This document shows positions 32,296-42,700 of a DNA stretch of 64,000 bases, piece after piece (the stretch's first letter is position 1; the number at the start of each line of letters is the position of its first letter). The notes under the pieces are model-generated. The model saw only the letters and a list, made by a program, of their open reading frames with translations, had not been told where the DNA came from and did not search any database. Source of the DNA: Lentzea waywayandensis. Lineage in GTDB: Bacteria > Actinomycetota > Actinomycetes > Mycobacteriales > Pseudonocardiaceae. Position numbers and translations under genes: made by a program. The stretch covers positions 310,001-374,000 of the forward strand of contig NZ_FOYL01000005.1 of NCBI RefSeq assembly GCF_900115955.1, in the 5' to 3' direction.

Positions 32296-33549
32296 ATGCC
32301 TGTCAACAAAAACGTCGCTGCCGCATGCCTTCTGGGCGCCACACTCGGACTCGCCGTGGTGACGCCGGCGTCCGCCGCCCAGGACGCGGTCACCGTGAAG
32401 ATCACGAACACCGCCGGCTACGAGGCGAGCTTCTGCGCCGCCGACCAGCTGGAAGGCCGCTGCCTCGACGGCGCCAAGAAGGGCGAGTCGCGCACCTTCA
32501 CCGTGAAGCCCGGCCGCGGCCAGATCGAGGTCCGCGTGGTCGTGAAGAACGGCGGCTCTGCCTTCGAGTTCTTCACCGCCGACGGCCCCACCCTGAACAT
32601 CGACGCCGGTGGTTCCGCGCAGAAGCCGACCGCCACGAAGTCCGGCGGCGCACCGGACCACGGCGCCGGGCACGGCGGCCACAGCACGGCCCCGCCCGCG
32701 CCCGGTCAGACCACGCCGCAGGCCCCGAACCAGCCGGTCAAGCCCGCCACCGGCAAGCCCGTGTTCTTCTCCGCGGAGCTGGACGGCCGCCAGGAGGTCC
32801 CGACCGCCGGCGGCCCGGCCGTGGGCGACGCGGACGCCTCGGCGAAGGCGCTGGTCGAGGTGCGCGGCGACCGCGTGACGTTCGCACTGGAGTGGAAGAA
32901 GACGGCCCAGCTCACCCTCGGCCACATCCACCAGGGCGCTGCGGGCCAGAACGGCGCGGTCAAGGTCAACCTCTTCACCACCCCGATGCCCGAGACGCTG
33001 GGCGCCGCTGCCGGTCAGACCGTGGTCGACGCCAAGCTCGCCGAGGACATCCGCAAGAACCCGGCCGGCTTCTACGTGAACCTGCACAGCACCGAGAAGC
33101 CCGGTGGCGCGGTCCGCGGCCAGCTCAAGCCGCTGACCAAGCAGATCAACCCGCTCGACATCATCAAGGGCGGCAAGCTCCGCGCGTTCTCCAACGGCCG
33201 CAACGAGGTTCCGGTGCAGAACGGCCCGAAGGTCGGCGACCCGGACGGCCAGGCCATCACGTTCGTGCAGCCCACCGCCACCGGCGTCGACTTCTCGCTG
33301 GCCTGGGTGAACGTCGACGCGCCGACCCTCGGCCACGTCCACCAGGGCGCGAAGGGCGTGAACGGCGCCGTGAAGATCACGTTCTTCGGCACCGCCGTCC
33401 CGAACGGCATCTTCGCGGTCTCGGGCACGGCCGCCGCCGACAAGGCCACGCTGGACGCGCTTCGCCAGTCGCCCAAGGACTTCTACTCCAACATCCACAC
33501 GGCGGCGTTCCCCGGTGGTGCGGTGCGCGGGCAGTTCACGACCCACTAG
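32296..33549 (+). CDS. Secreted CHRD-domain protein (two tandem CHRD domains)
   Basis: 417-aa secreted protein. The signal peptide is residues about 1-28 (ending ASA). A small beta domain follows (about 30-110, with two Cys), then a Pro/Gly/Thr linker and two CHRD domains (about 155-270 and 295-415). Each carries the family pattern LGH(I/V)HQGA...NG(A)VK and ends PGGAVRGQ(L/F). CHRD domains occur in chordin and in bacterial surface proteins; their bacterial role is unknown. GGAG ribosome site 8 nt before the ATG. It is followed by a strong terminator. Confidence 0.93.
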   Translation: MPVNKNVAAACLLGATLGLAVVTPASAAQDAVTVKITNTAGYEASFCAADQLEGRCLDGAKKGESRTFTVKPGRGQIEVRVVVKNGGSAFEFFTADGPTLNIDAGGSAQKPTATKSGGAPDHGAGHGGHSTAPPAPGQTTPQAPNQPVKPATGKPVFFSAELDGRQEVPTAGGPAVGDADASAKALVEVRGDRVTFALEWKKTAQLTLGHIHQGAAGQNGAVKVNLFTTPMPETLGAAAGQTVVDAKLAEDIRKNPAGFYVNLHSTEKPGGAVRGQLKPLTKQINPLDIIKGGKLRAFSNGRNEVPVQNGPKVGDPDGQAITFVQPTATGVDFSLAWVNVDAPTLGHVHQGAKGVNGAVKITFFGTAVPNGIFAVSGTAAADKATLDALRQSPKDFYSNIHTAAFPGGAVRGQFTTH

Positions 33550-33565
33550 TGACCAACTGAATGAG

Positions 33566-33602
33566 AGGCGCCGCGACCGCGACCCCCACGGTCGCGGCGC
33601 CT
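33566..33602. terminator. Bidirectional terminator
   Basis: Perfect 14-bp stem (AGGCGCCGCGACCG / CGGTCGCGGCGCCT), 9-nt loop, between the convergent CHRD and second SulP genes (4 nt from the SulP stop). Confidence 0.85.
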
Positions 33603-33606
33603 TCTG

Positions 33607-34938
33607 CTACCTGCCGACGAGGTCGACGGTCTTGCCCGCCCGCCGCGACTCGTCGACCCACTGGTCGATCGCCTGTCCGCAGGCCTGGTCGAGGTGCCGG
33701 ACCCCGCTCAGGTCCATCCGGACGTGCTCGCGGTCGACCCGGTCCAGTTCATCGAGCAACACGGGCAACCGCAGGAAAGTCGCGTTGCCGCGCAACGCCA
33801 CGCCCTCCGCCGTCACGGTCACCTGCAGCCTGGACACGTCCCAGGCGGTCTTGACGACAGCGGCCAGCAGACCGGCCACGGTGCCCGTCAGGAGATCGGT
33901 CGCCACGATGAGACCGGCCGTGAGGACGAAGATGAAGCTCTCAGCCTTGTCGGTGCGCCACGACGTGACGACCTCCCGCAGGCCCAGCAGCTTCCACCCG
34001 GCGTGGACCAGGACGGCCGCCAGCACGGCGACCGGGATCAGCGTCAGCAACCCCGGCAGCAGCACCACGAACAGCAGCAGCCACACACCGTGCAGCACCC
34101 TGGACGCTTTCGTCCGGGCTCCGGCCGACACGTTGGCCGCGCTGCGCACGATCACCGCCGTCATGGGCAACGCGCCGAGCATGCCGCAGATCGTGTTGCC
34201 GACGCCCTGCGCGACCAGTTCCTTGTTGTACCGCGTGCGCGGGCCGCTGTGCATGCGGTCGACGGCTGCCGCGCTGAACATCGACTCCGCCGAGGCGACG
34301 AGGGCGAACACCACCGCTGTGCCGATGACTCCGGTGTCCAGCAACGAGAAGTCCGGCAGGTGCACGTCCGTGGAGAGCGTGCCGACCGTGATGCGGTCGA
34401 CGTCCGACGCGAACACCGCCGCCAGCGCGGTGCAGACGACCACGCCGACCAGGATGCCCGGCACGACCCGCAGCGGAGTTCGCTGCCACAGCAGCATGAT
34501 CAGCACGGTGAGCAGGCCCAGCGCCAGCGCGGCCGGGGACACCACGAGGTGCCGGAGCTGACCGAGGATCAGCACCAGCCCGATGCCCGCCAGCATGCCC
34601 TGCACCACCGACGGCGAGATCGCGCGGAACCACCGTCCGCACCTGGCTAAGCCCAGCGCCACCTGGAGCAGCCCGGCGCCGAGCACGATCACGCCCAGCG
34701 CCTGAATTCCGTGCCGGGACACGGCATCCGCCACCAGCACCGTCAGCCCGGCGGCCGGCCCGCTCACCTGCATCGTGCTGCCCGGCAGCAGGCCGACGAC
34801 GATGCCGCCGACCACGCCGGTCACGATGCCGAGCTCGGCCGGCACCCCGGACGCCACCGCCACGCCCACGCACAACGGCAGCGCCACGAGGAACACTACG
34901 ACCGACGCGCCGAGATCGGTCCAGTACTTCTTCATCAC
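33607..34938 (-). CDS. SulP family inorganic anion transporter
   Basis: 443-aa membrane transporter of the SulP/SLC26 family, with about ten membrane segments, the motif MQVSGPAAGLTVLVADAVSRHG (near residue 55-76, split), the SASESMFSAAAVDR-type helix and a C-terminal STAS domain (about 365-443, MDLSGVRHLDQACGQAIDQW). It lies 11 nt after the stop of a beta-carbonic anhydrase gene, so the pair is most likely a bicarbonate uptake/conversion unit. I chose the GTG at 34938 (GTGATGAAG) because an AGGGG site lies 8 nt upstream; the next ATG is at 34935. Confidence 0.92.
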   Translation of the reverse strand: MMKKYWTDLGASVVVFLVALPLCVGVAVASGVPAELGIVTGVVGGIVVGLLPGSTMQVSGPAAGLTVLVADAVSRHGIQALGVIVLGAGLLQVALGLARCGRWFRAISPSVVQGMLAGIGLVLILGQLRHLVVSPAALALGLLTVLIMLLWQRTPLRVVPGILVGVVVCTALAAVFASDVDRITVGTLSTDVHLPDFSLLDTGVIGTAVVFALVASAESMFSAAAVDRMHSGPRTRYNKELVAQGVGNTICGMLGALPMTAVIVRSAANVSAGARTKASRVLHGVWLLLFVVLLPGLLTLIPVAVLAAVLVHAGWKLLGLREVVTSWRTDKAESFIFVLTAGLIVATDLLTGTVAGLLAAVVKTAWDVSRLQVTVTAEGVALRGNATFLRLPVLLDELDRVDREHVRMDLSGVRHLDQACGQAIDQWVDESRRAGKTVDLVGR

Positions 34939-34949
34939 GTCAGAAACCC

Positions 34950-35522
34950 CTACAGCGGAAGGAAAGCGTGCTCGGCACACGCGGAGACCTGGCCGGTCTC
35001 GATGTCGTAGAACCAGCCGTGGACGCGCAACGAACCCGAAGCGACCTTCTCGGCCACGAACGGGTACGCCAGCAGGGTTTCCAGCTGAACGCGCACGTGG
35101 TCCTGTCCTTCCGACCGCATCGCCGGATCGGACGACTTGCGCGGCCGTCCGGGACGCAGCCAGCCGCGCATCGCGGGCAGGTGGTCGATGCCGCCGCCGT
35201 TCAACGCGCCCACCGCACCGCAGTGCGAGTGGCCGCAGACGACGATCTCGCTGACACCGAGCTGCAGCACGGCGAACTCGATCGTGGCCATCTCACTGGA
35301 CGGCGCGGTGAGCGAGTAGGGCGGGATGACGTTGCCCGCGGTGCGGAGCTCGAACAACGAACCGGGTTCGGCACCCGTGATCGCGGCGGTGACGATGCGC
35401 GAATCGGCACACGTGATGAACATCGTGGTGGGTTGCTGACCAGCGGCGAGCTTGCGGCCGAGTGCGCGGGAACGCGATGCGGCGTGTGCGCGGGCATGCT
35501 GAACAAAGCGATGGAAGTCCAT
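34950..35522 (-). CDS. Beta-class carbonic anhydrase
   Basis: 190-aa zinc enzyme interconverting CO2 and bicarbonate. Zinc ligands are Cys38, His98 and Cys101, with the Asp40-Arg42 dyad (CADSR and CGHSHCG). The length is typical of the short bacterial beta-CA. Strong GAGGGA ribosome site. Encoded directly upstream of a SulP transporter (11-nt gap); the same two activities are fused in one protein at 15.1-17.3 kb, which supports a functional link. Confidence 0.95.
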   Translation of the reverse strand: MDFHRFVQHARAHAASRSRALGRKLAAGQQPTTMFITCADSRIVTAAITGAEPGSLFELRTAGNVIPPYSLTAPSSEMATIEFAVLQLGVSEIVVCGHSHCGAVGALNGGGIDHLPAMRGWLRPGRPRKSSDPAMRSEGQDHVRVQLETLLAYPFVAEKVASGSLRVHGWFYDIETGQVSACAEHAFLPL

Positions 35523-35579
35523 GGGAGTCCCTCACTGCTAAGGAAAAGTGTTTCGGTTTGATCGGGGAGTGGGGACCGA

Positions 35580-35897
35580 TCAGTGTCGGAACACCTGCAG
35601 CGCAGGGGGTGTGCGCCAGACCAGTGTTGGTTCGGCGTCGGACACGAGCGCGAGAACACCGGGAACGGCGCGCGGCGTGAACACCGTGAAGAAGGACGGA
35701 GCGGCCACGTTGGACGTCCGGTCGACGGACGCGACCAGCAGACGCAGGCGGCTCGGCTCGCGCTCCTCACGCGGCGCTTCTTCCTTGGGGACAGACGTCT
35801 TCGACTTCGGCGGCGGCGCGCCGATCGACACAGTGGACACGGCCGGGGTCAGCACGGCGCACAGGGCGACGATGACAGCGAGAAGAACGCTGCGCAT
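35580..35897 (-). CDS. Hypothetical secreted or membrane-anchored protein
   Basis: 105-aa protein with a clear N-terminal hydrophobic segment (RSVLLAVIVALCAVLTPAVS, residues 2-21) that could be a signal peptide or anchor. A charged Pro/Lys/Glu stretch (PPPKSKTSVPKEEAPREERE) follows, then a moderately hydrophobic end. No domain recognised. I chose the ATG at 35897, which has a GGGGG site about 6 nt upstream; a GTG at 35903 sits too close to that site. It lies 57 nt upstream of the carbonic anhydrase gene on the same strand, so it could head that operon. Confidence 0.65.
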   Translation of the reverse strand: MRSVLLAVIVALCAVLTPAVSTVSIGAPPPKSKTSVPKEEAPREEREPSRLRLLVASVDRTSNVAAPSFFTVFTPRAVPGVLALVSDAEPTLVWRTPPALQVFRH

Positions 35898-36146
35898 GCT
35901 CACACCCCCGACCGAGTTGATCTACGACTATCAGTTTCGCCCAAAGTGGACAAGTTCCGCGATATACGAGACTGACTTTGCCCGCATCACACACAAGTTT
36001 CACCCGAAAGGGCTTCTGATTTCACGGAAACGTACGTATGCAGAGAGTGGTCCCGCCGCGTTGTAGATCCGCCAGTCAGTGGACGACCGGCCGCCGATCC
36101 CTGCCAGCTCTGCACAATCGGTGACCGAATGCCAAAGGAGACGGTC

Positions 36147-38222
36147 GTGGCGAGGGTGTTCATCAGCCACGCGACGCAGAATGTGGCGATCGCGACACAT
36201 ATCCGCAACTGGCTCGAAGGTGATCACGAAATCTTCCTGGAAGTGCACCCCGAGGACGGGATCCAGGTCGGCGAGGCGTGGCGCGAGCGTTTGCACCACG
36301 AGTTACGCAGGGCGGACGCCGTCGTGTGCGTCATCAGCCAGGCGTCGGTCACGTCGAGCTGGTGCAACGCCGAGATCGCCATCGCGGACGCGCTGGGCAC
36401 TCTCCTGCTGCCCGTGCAGCTCGACGGCGTCATCCACCCGTTGATCGGGCACCTCAACCACATCCCGCACACCACCGCACGCGAGCACCTGCAAAAGGCG
36501 CTGCGGCGGTTCGACACCGGCGGCCGCAAGCTCGCGAAGGACCAGGAACCGTTCCCCGGCCTGGACGCGTTCAGCACGGCGCTGAGCGCGGTGTTCTTCG
36601 GCCGTGACGCGGAAACCCGCGCGCTGGCCCGCAAGGTGCGCCGCGGCCCCGGCCTGCTCGCCGTCGTCGGCCCGTCCGGCTGCGGCAAGTCGTCGCTGGT
36701 CAGGGCTGGCCTGCTGGCCCAGCTCGCGGACGACCCGCGCTGGCTCGTCATGCCGCCGTGGCTGCCGGGCACCGACCCGCTCGACGCGCTCGCCCGCGCG
36801 GTGCGCAAGACCGCCGGCCGAGTCGGTCTCGACTGGACGTTGCGGGAGACCAAGGACCGGCTCGTCCTCGACGGGCTGCGCGGCGTCGCCCAGGAGCTCG
36901 TGGACGAGGACCGCAGGCTGCTGATCACCATCGACCAGGCCGAGGAGTTCTTCACCCGTGCCGACGAGAAGGACCGTCAGGTCGTCGCGAACCTGCTCAA
37001 GGACGCGCTGGCGGACAACGTGCGGGTGGTCGCGACGCTGCGGTCGGAGTTCCTGGACGACCTGCGGACGTTGCCCGAACTGAGCGGCGTCCACCTCGGC
37101 AGCTACGTGCTGGCACCGCTCGCGCGCGAGGTGCTCAACATCGTGATCACCGGCCCTGCCCGCGTGGCCGGGCTCAAGGTGCACCCGGAGCTCGTCGCGT
37201 TGCTCGTCGAGGACACGGTGAGCGGCGAGGCGTTGCCGTTGCTCGCGTTCACGTTGCAGCACCTGGCGATGGGCGTGCCCCGAGGCGGCACGCTGTCCAG
37301 CGAGCTGTACGAACACCTCGGCGGCGTCCACGGCGCGTTGGCCCGGCACGCCGACGACGTGCTCGACAGTGCCGTCGCGGAAACCGGGATGGGCAAGGAG
37401 GAACTGCTCGCCCGGCTCGCGGCCCTGGCCACGCTCGACCACACCGGCAGGCCGACCCGCAAACGCGTCAACATGGCCCAGCTGGACCCGCACGCCCGCG
37501 CCGCACTGGAGGTGTTCGTCCGGCACCGCCTGCTCACCGCGAGCGGCGACAAGCAGGGCCGCTGGATCGGCGTGGCGCACGAGGCGTTGTTCACCGAGTG
37601 GCGGCCGTTGCGCGGCGCCATCGAGGAACGGCAGATCGGCCTGCGTGCGGCCCAGTCCGTCGAGCTGGACGCCTCGCAGTGGATCGAGGGCGAACGCGCG
37701 GACCACTTGCTGCTCAACGAGGACACGTTCGCCGCCATCGCACCGTTGGTGGCGAACGACGACCTCTCCCCCGACGCCCGCCGGTTCCTGGCCGTGAGCC
37801 GCAACCGGATCCACACGCTGCAAGGACAACGCCGCCGCGACCGCAGGCGCACGGTCAGCTGTCTGGCGGTGTTCCTCGTGGCCGCGATCGGCGCGGCAGG
37901 GCTGGCAGCAGTCCAATGGCACAACGCCAGCGTGGGACGCGACAAGGCCACGGCACGCGCACTCGTGGCACAAGCCCAGGTCGCGCGCACCTCGTCGCCG
38001 CGGCTGGCGCTGCGCCTCGGCCTGACCGCGCACGCTCTGGCGCCCAGCTCGGACACGAACGCCGAACTGGCCACCACGTTGCGCGGTTCGTTCGGGCAGG
38101 GATCGCCCGGCAGCCTGGTCGGCCACGCCTGCACGGTCGCCGCCGGCGGCCTCAGTCCGCTGGAGTGGCAGCAGTACCTGCCGGAACTGGACTACCGCGA
38201 CACCTGTGCCCAGGCCGCATAG
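36147..38222 (+). CDS. TIR-STAND NTPase lacking its WD40 propeller
   Basis: 691-aa protein. The N-terminal TIR domain (about 1-115: RVFISHATQN, then SSWCNAEIAIADALG with the conserved Trp-Cys and putative catalytic Glu) is followed by an nSTAND1-type NTPase with Walker A GPSGCGKSS (about 174-182) and Walker B LLITIDQAEEFF (about 256-267), a winged-helix part, a membrane segment (about 570-592) and the ARALVAQAQ...SPRLALRLGLTAHALAP helix pair that normally precedes a WD40 propeller. The protein then jumps after LVGH to ACTVAAGGLSPLEWQQYLPE, the usual extreme end of such proteins, so the propeller is missing. Start GTG at 36147, with AAGGAG 6 nt upstream, preferred over the ATG at 36129. TIR proteins degrade NAD or make signals in phage defence. 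Function here inferred. Confidence 0.9.
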   Translation: MARVFISHATQNVAIATHIRNWLEGDHEIFLEVHPEDGIQVGEAWRERLHHELRRADAVVCVISQASVTSSWCNAEIAIADALGTLLLPVQLDGVIHPLIGHLNHIPHTTAREHLQKALRRFDTGGRKLAKDQEPFPGLDAFSTALSAVFFGRDAETRALARKVRRGPGLLAVVGPSGCGKSSLVRAGLLAQLADDPRWLVMPPWLPGTDPLDALARAVRKTAGRVGLDWTLRETKDRLVLDGLRGVAQELVDEDRRLLITIDQAEEFFTRADEKDRQVVANLLKDALADNVRVVATLRSEFLDDLRTLPELSGVHLGSYVLAPLAREVLNIVITGPARVAGLKVHPELVALLVEDTVSGEALPLLAFTLQHLAMGVPRGGTLSSELYEHLGGVHGALARHADDVLDSAVAETGMGKEELLARLAALATLDHTGRPTRKRVNMAQLDPHARAALEVFVRHRLLTASGDKQGRWIGVAHEALFTEWRPLRGAIEERQIGLRAAQSVELDASQWIEGERADHLLLNEDTFAAIAPLVANDDLSPDARRFLAVSRNRIHTLQGQRRRDRRRTVSCLAVFLVAAIGAAGLAAVQWHNASVGRDKATARALVAQAQVARTSSPRLALRLGLTAHALAPSSDTNAELATTLRGSFGQGSPGSLVGHACTVAAGGLSPLEWQQYLPELDYRDTCAQAA

Positions 38223-38226
38223 GCGA

Positions 38227-38260
38227 ACGCCCCGGCCGACGTCGTTGTCGGCCGGGGCGT
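38227..38260. terminator. Bidirectional terminator
   Basis: Perfect 14-bp stem (ACGCCCCGGCCGAC / GTCGGCCGGGGCGT), 6-nt loop, between the convergent TIR-STAND and gltD genes. Confidence 0.85.
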
Positions 38261-38291
38261 CATGCTGCTCTCCGCTGATCTGACGCCGTTG

Positions 38292-39797
38292 TCAGACCAC
38301 AGCGAGCGGAAGCTGGTTCGGGATGACCGGCGAAGGCAGGTTCGAGGAACCCGTGAGGAACCTGTCCACGGCGTTCGCCACGGACCGCCCCTCGGCGATC
38401 GCCCACACCACGAGGGAAGCGCCGCGATGCGCGTCCCCGCAGACGAACACGCCGGGCGCGGTCGTCTGCCAGTCGGAGCCGCACGAGATCGTGCCGCGCG
38501 CCGACAGGGAAATGCCCAGGTCGTCCAGAAGGCGCATGTGCTCGACGCCCTCGAAGCCGATCGCCAGCAGCACCATGTCCGCGGGCAGGACCTCGATCTC
38601 GTCGGTCAGCGGCACCACGGAACGGCGGCCGGACGAGTCCTTCTCGACGCGCACCTGCTGCAGTTCGATGAAGCGCACGTGCCCGTCGTCGTCACCCACG
38701 AAACGCTTGACCGCCACGGTGAAGCGGCGTTCGCCGGCCTCCTCGTGCGCGGGGTACGTGCGCAGGATGTGCGGCCACACCGGCCACGGCGAACGGTCGT
38801 CGTCGCGGACGGACGGCGGCATCGGGTACTGGTCGAGCTGCGTCACGGACAGCGCGCCCTGGCGGGTCGCGGTGCCGTAGCAGTCGGCGCCCGTGTCACC
38901 ACCGCCGATGACGATGACGTGCTTGCCCTCGGCGGAGATCGCGGACGGGCCGTCACCCTCGACGGCGCGGTTCGCGGGGACCAGGTGGTCCATCGCGAGG
39001 TGCACGCCCTTGAGCTCACGCCCAGGGGTCGTCTTGTCGTCACGGCCGCGCAGCGCACCCACGGCGAGCACGACCGAGTCGAACTCGGCACGCAGCTCCT
39101 CGACCGTGATGTCGACACCGACCTCGCAGCCGGTCACGAACTTCGTGCCCTCCCGGCGAAGCTGGGACAGGCGACGGTCGAGGATCTTCTTCTCCATCTT
39201 GAACTCGGGGATGCCGTACCGCAGCAGGCCACCGAGCCGGTCGTCCCGTTCGTACACAACGACCTCGTGGCCCGCGCGGGCCAGCTGCTGCGCGGCGGCG
39301 AGTCCGGCGGGACCGGAGCCGACGATCGCGACGCGCTTGCCCGAGGACACGGTCGCCTGGATCGGCTGCACGTAGCCGTTCTCCCACGACACGTCCGCGA
39401 TGGTCTCCTCGACCCGCTTGATCGCGACGGCACCACCGGCGTCGTGCGAGATCGCCAGCACGCAGGCGGCCTCACACGGTGCCGGGCACAGACGACCCGT
39501 GAACTCCGGGAAGTTGTTGGTGGCGTGCAGGCGGTCCGAGGCGAGCTCCCAGTCGCCGCGGCGCACCAGGTCGTTCCACTCGGGGATCAGGTTCCCGAGT
39601 GGACAGCCCGCGGTTCCGCTGTGGCAGAAGGGAATGCCGCAGTCCATGCACCGCGTGGCCTGCGTGCGCACCGCGTTGTTGCGCTCGACGGGGTCCTCGT
39701 GGAGGTAGACCTCGTTCCAGTCCTGCAACCGTTCCGGCTTCGGGCGCTTGGGCGCGTCGGAACGGGTGTGCTTCATAAAACCCTGTGGATCAGCCAC
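38292..39797 (-). CDS. gltD: Glutamate synthase small subunit
   Basis: NADPH-dependent subunit of glutamate synthase, 501 aa; passes electrons to GltB so that glutamine plus 2-oxoglutarate give two glutamates. The N-terminal iron-sulfur region has [20 protein letters not shown] and CPAPCEAAC (cysteine ligands of two 4Fe-4S clusters). Two nucleotide-binding domains follow: [24 protein letters not shown] (FAD) and [23 protein letters not shown] (NADPH), read in parts. I chose the GTG at 39797, which overlaps the gltB stop by 8 nt and has a GGAGG site 6 nt upstream inside gltB; this is coupled translation of two subunits needed in equal amounts. Confidence 0.97.
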   Translation of the reverse strand: MADPQGFMKHTRSDAPKRPKPERLQDWNEVYLHEDPVERNNAVRTQATRCMDCGIPFCHSGTAGCPLGNLIPEWNDLVRRGDWELASDRLHATNNFPEFTGRLCPAPCEAACVLAISHDAGGAVAIKRVEETIADVSWENGYVQPIQATVSSGKRVAIVGSGPAGLAAAQQLARAGHEVVVYERDDRLGGLLRYGIPEFKMEKKILDRRLSQLRREGTKFVTGCEVGVDITVEELRAEFDSVVLAVGALRGRDDKTTPGRELKGVHLAMDHLVPANRAVEGDGPSAISAEGKHVIVIGGGDTGADCYGTATRQGALSVTQLDQYPMPPSVRDDDRSPWPVWPHILRTYPAHEEAGERRFTVAVKRFVGDDDGHVRFIELQQVRVEKDSSGRRSVVPLTDEIEVLPADMVLLAIGFEGVEHMRLLDDLGISLSARGTISCGSDWQTTAPGVFVCGDAHRGASLVVWAIAEGRSVANAVDRFLTGSSNLPSPVIPNQLPLAVV

Positions 39798-42700
39798 GGG
39801 ACGCCTCCATGACAGCCGCGTCAACGTCCCGGCCCTCGGCGCGCGCCAGACGCATCGCGTCCATCACTCGCTGGAAGTCACCGGGCATGACCTTCGTGAA
39901 CGCACCGGCTCGCCGGGTCCAGTCACCGAGCAACGACGCGGCGACGGCGGAACCCGTCGCCTGCTGGTGCTTGGTGATGGCGTCCTTGAGCCAACGCAGG
40001 TCCTCGGCGTTGAGGCGCTGCAGTTGCACCATCTCCTGGTTCACCGACAACGGGTCCAGGTCGAGCACGTACGCGATACCGCCGGACATGCCGGCCGCGA
40101 CGTTGCGCCCGGTCGGCCCGAGCACCACTGCCCGGCCACCGGTCATGTACTCGAACGCGTGGTCGCCCACACCCTCGGCCACCAGCAGCGCGCCGGAGTT
40201 GCGGACGCAGAAGCGTTCGCCGACACGCCCGCGCAGGAAGATCTCGCCGGACGTGGCGCCGTAGCCGATCACGTTGCCCGCGATCACCTGGTCCTCGGCG
40301 CGGAACGGCGCGTCCTCGAACGGCCGGACGATGATCCGTCCGCCGGACAGGCCCTTGCCGACGTAGTCGTTCGCGTCGCCGACCATCTCGAGCGTGATGC
40401 CGCGCGGCAGGAACGCGCCGAGCGACTGGCCGGCCGACCCGGTCAGCCTGACCTGGATCGTGTCGTCCTCCAGGCCCTCGCCGCCGAAGCGACGGGTGAC
40501 CTCGGCGCCGAGCAGCGTGCCGACGGTGCGGTTGACGTTGCGGACGGGCAGCTCCAGCTTGACCTGGTGCGCGTCCTCCAGCGCCGCCTCCGCGAGCTGG
40601 ATCAGCGTGCGGTCCAGGGCCTTGTCGAGGCCGTGGTCCTGGTCGCGGATCTTGCGCTTCGCCGTCGGGTACGGGGTCTCCGGCACCTCGAAGACCGGGT
40701 CCAGGTTCAGGCCCGCGGTCTTCCAGTGCTCGATCGCCTCGTCCTTGTCGAGCAGCTCCGCGTGACCGACGGCCTCGTCGATCGTGCGGAACCCGAGCTC
40801 GGCCAGGATCTCGCGGGCCTCCTGCGCGATGAACTCGAAGAAGTTCACGACGTGGTCGGCCTGGCCGGTGTAGCGGGCGCGCAGGTCGGGGTTCTGCGTG
40901 GCGACGCCGACCGGGCACGTGTCCAGGTGGCAGACGCGCATCATCACGCAGCCCGCGACGATCAGCGGTGCCGTGGCGAAGCCGAACTCCTCCGCGCCCA
41001 GCAGTGCGGCCACGACCACGTCCCGGCCGGTGCGCATGGCGCCGTCGACCTGGACGGTGATGCGGTCGCGCAGGCCGTTGAGCAGCAACGTCTGCTGGGT
41101 CTCGGCGAGGCCGATCTCCCACGGCGTTCCAGCGTGCTTGAGCGAGTTCATCGGCGAGGCGCCGGTGCCGCCGTCGTAGCCGGAGATCAGCACGACGTCC
41201 GCGTGAGCCTTGGCCACGCCGGCCGCGACCGTGCCCACACCGATCGACGAGACGAGCTTCACGTGAACCCGAGCCTGCTCGTTCGCGTTTTTAAGATCGT
41301 GGATGAGTTGCGCCAGATCCTCGATCGAGTAGATGTCGTGGTGCGGCGGCGGCGAGATCAGACCGACGCCCGGCGTGGAGTGCCGGGTGCGTGCGATCCA
41401 CGGGTAGACCTTGAAGCCGGGCAGCTGACCGCCCTCGCCGGGCTTCGCGCCCTGCGCCATCTTGATCTGGATGTCCGTGGAGTTCACGAGGTACTCGCTC
41501 GTGACGCCGAACCGTCCACTCGCGACCTGCTTGACCGCGGAACGCCGCTCCGGGTCGTACAGGCGCTCGCGGTCCTCGCCGCCCTCACCGCTGTTCGACC
41601 TACCGCCGAGACGGTTCATCGCGATGGCAAGGGTCTCGTGCGCCTCGGCCGAGATCGAGCCGTACGACATGGCGCCGGTGTTGAAGCGCTTGACGATCGA
41701 GCTGACGGGCTCGACCTCGTCGATCGGGATCGGCGTGCGGCCCTCGCTCCGGAACTTGAACAGCCCGCGCAACGTGCCGCCCTGCCGGGAGATGCGCTCG
41801 ACCTCCGCCGTGTACTGGCGGAAGACGTCCTCCTTGCGCGTCTTCGTGGCGTGCTGCAGCAGGAACACCGTCTCCGGCGTGAACAGGTGCAGCTCGCCTT
41901 CGCGGCGGTAGGAGTACTCGCCGCCGACTTCCAGCCTGCGGTGCGCGCGGTCGGTCGGGTTGTCCGGGTACGCGCGGCGGTGGCGGACGGCCACCTCCTC
42001 GGCAAGCACGTCCAGGGCGACGCCGCCGAGCTTGGACTGCGTGCCGGTGAAGTACTCGTCCAGCAGGTCGTTCGACAGGCCGACCGCCTCGAAGATCTGC
42101 GCCGCGGTGTAGGCACCGACGGTCGAGATGCCCATCTTCGACATGATCTTCAGGACGCCCTTGACGAGCGCCTTGACGTAGTTGCGGACCGCCTTGTGAG
42201 CGCGGACGCCGGAGATGGCGCCCTGGCTGATCAGGTCCTCGATCGTCTCGAACGCGAGGTACGGGTTCACCGCGGCGGCACCGTAGCTGAGCAGGGCGGC
42301 GACGTGGTGGACCTCGCGGCAGTCACCGGACTCGACCACCAGCGCGACCCGCAGACGTTCCTTGGTGCGCACCAGGTGGTGGTGCACCGAGGACACGAGC
42401 AGCAGCGACGGGATCGGCGCCATGCGGTGGTCCGAGTCGCGGTCGCTCAGCACCAGCGTACGAGCGCCGTTCGCGATGGCCTCCGACGCCTCGCGACGCA
42501 CGCGCTCGATCGCGGCGGTGAGCGCCTCGCCGCCGCCGTCCACTTCGTACAGTCCAGACAGGACGGTGCAGGCGAAGCCCGGCAGGTCACCGTCGTCGTT
42601 GATGTGGATGAGCTTGGCGAGCTCGTCGTTGTCGATGACCGGGTAGTCGAGCGTCACGTGGCGGCACGAGACGGGGCCGGGGTCGAGCAGGTTCTGCTCG

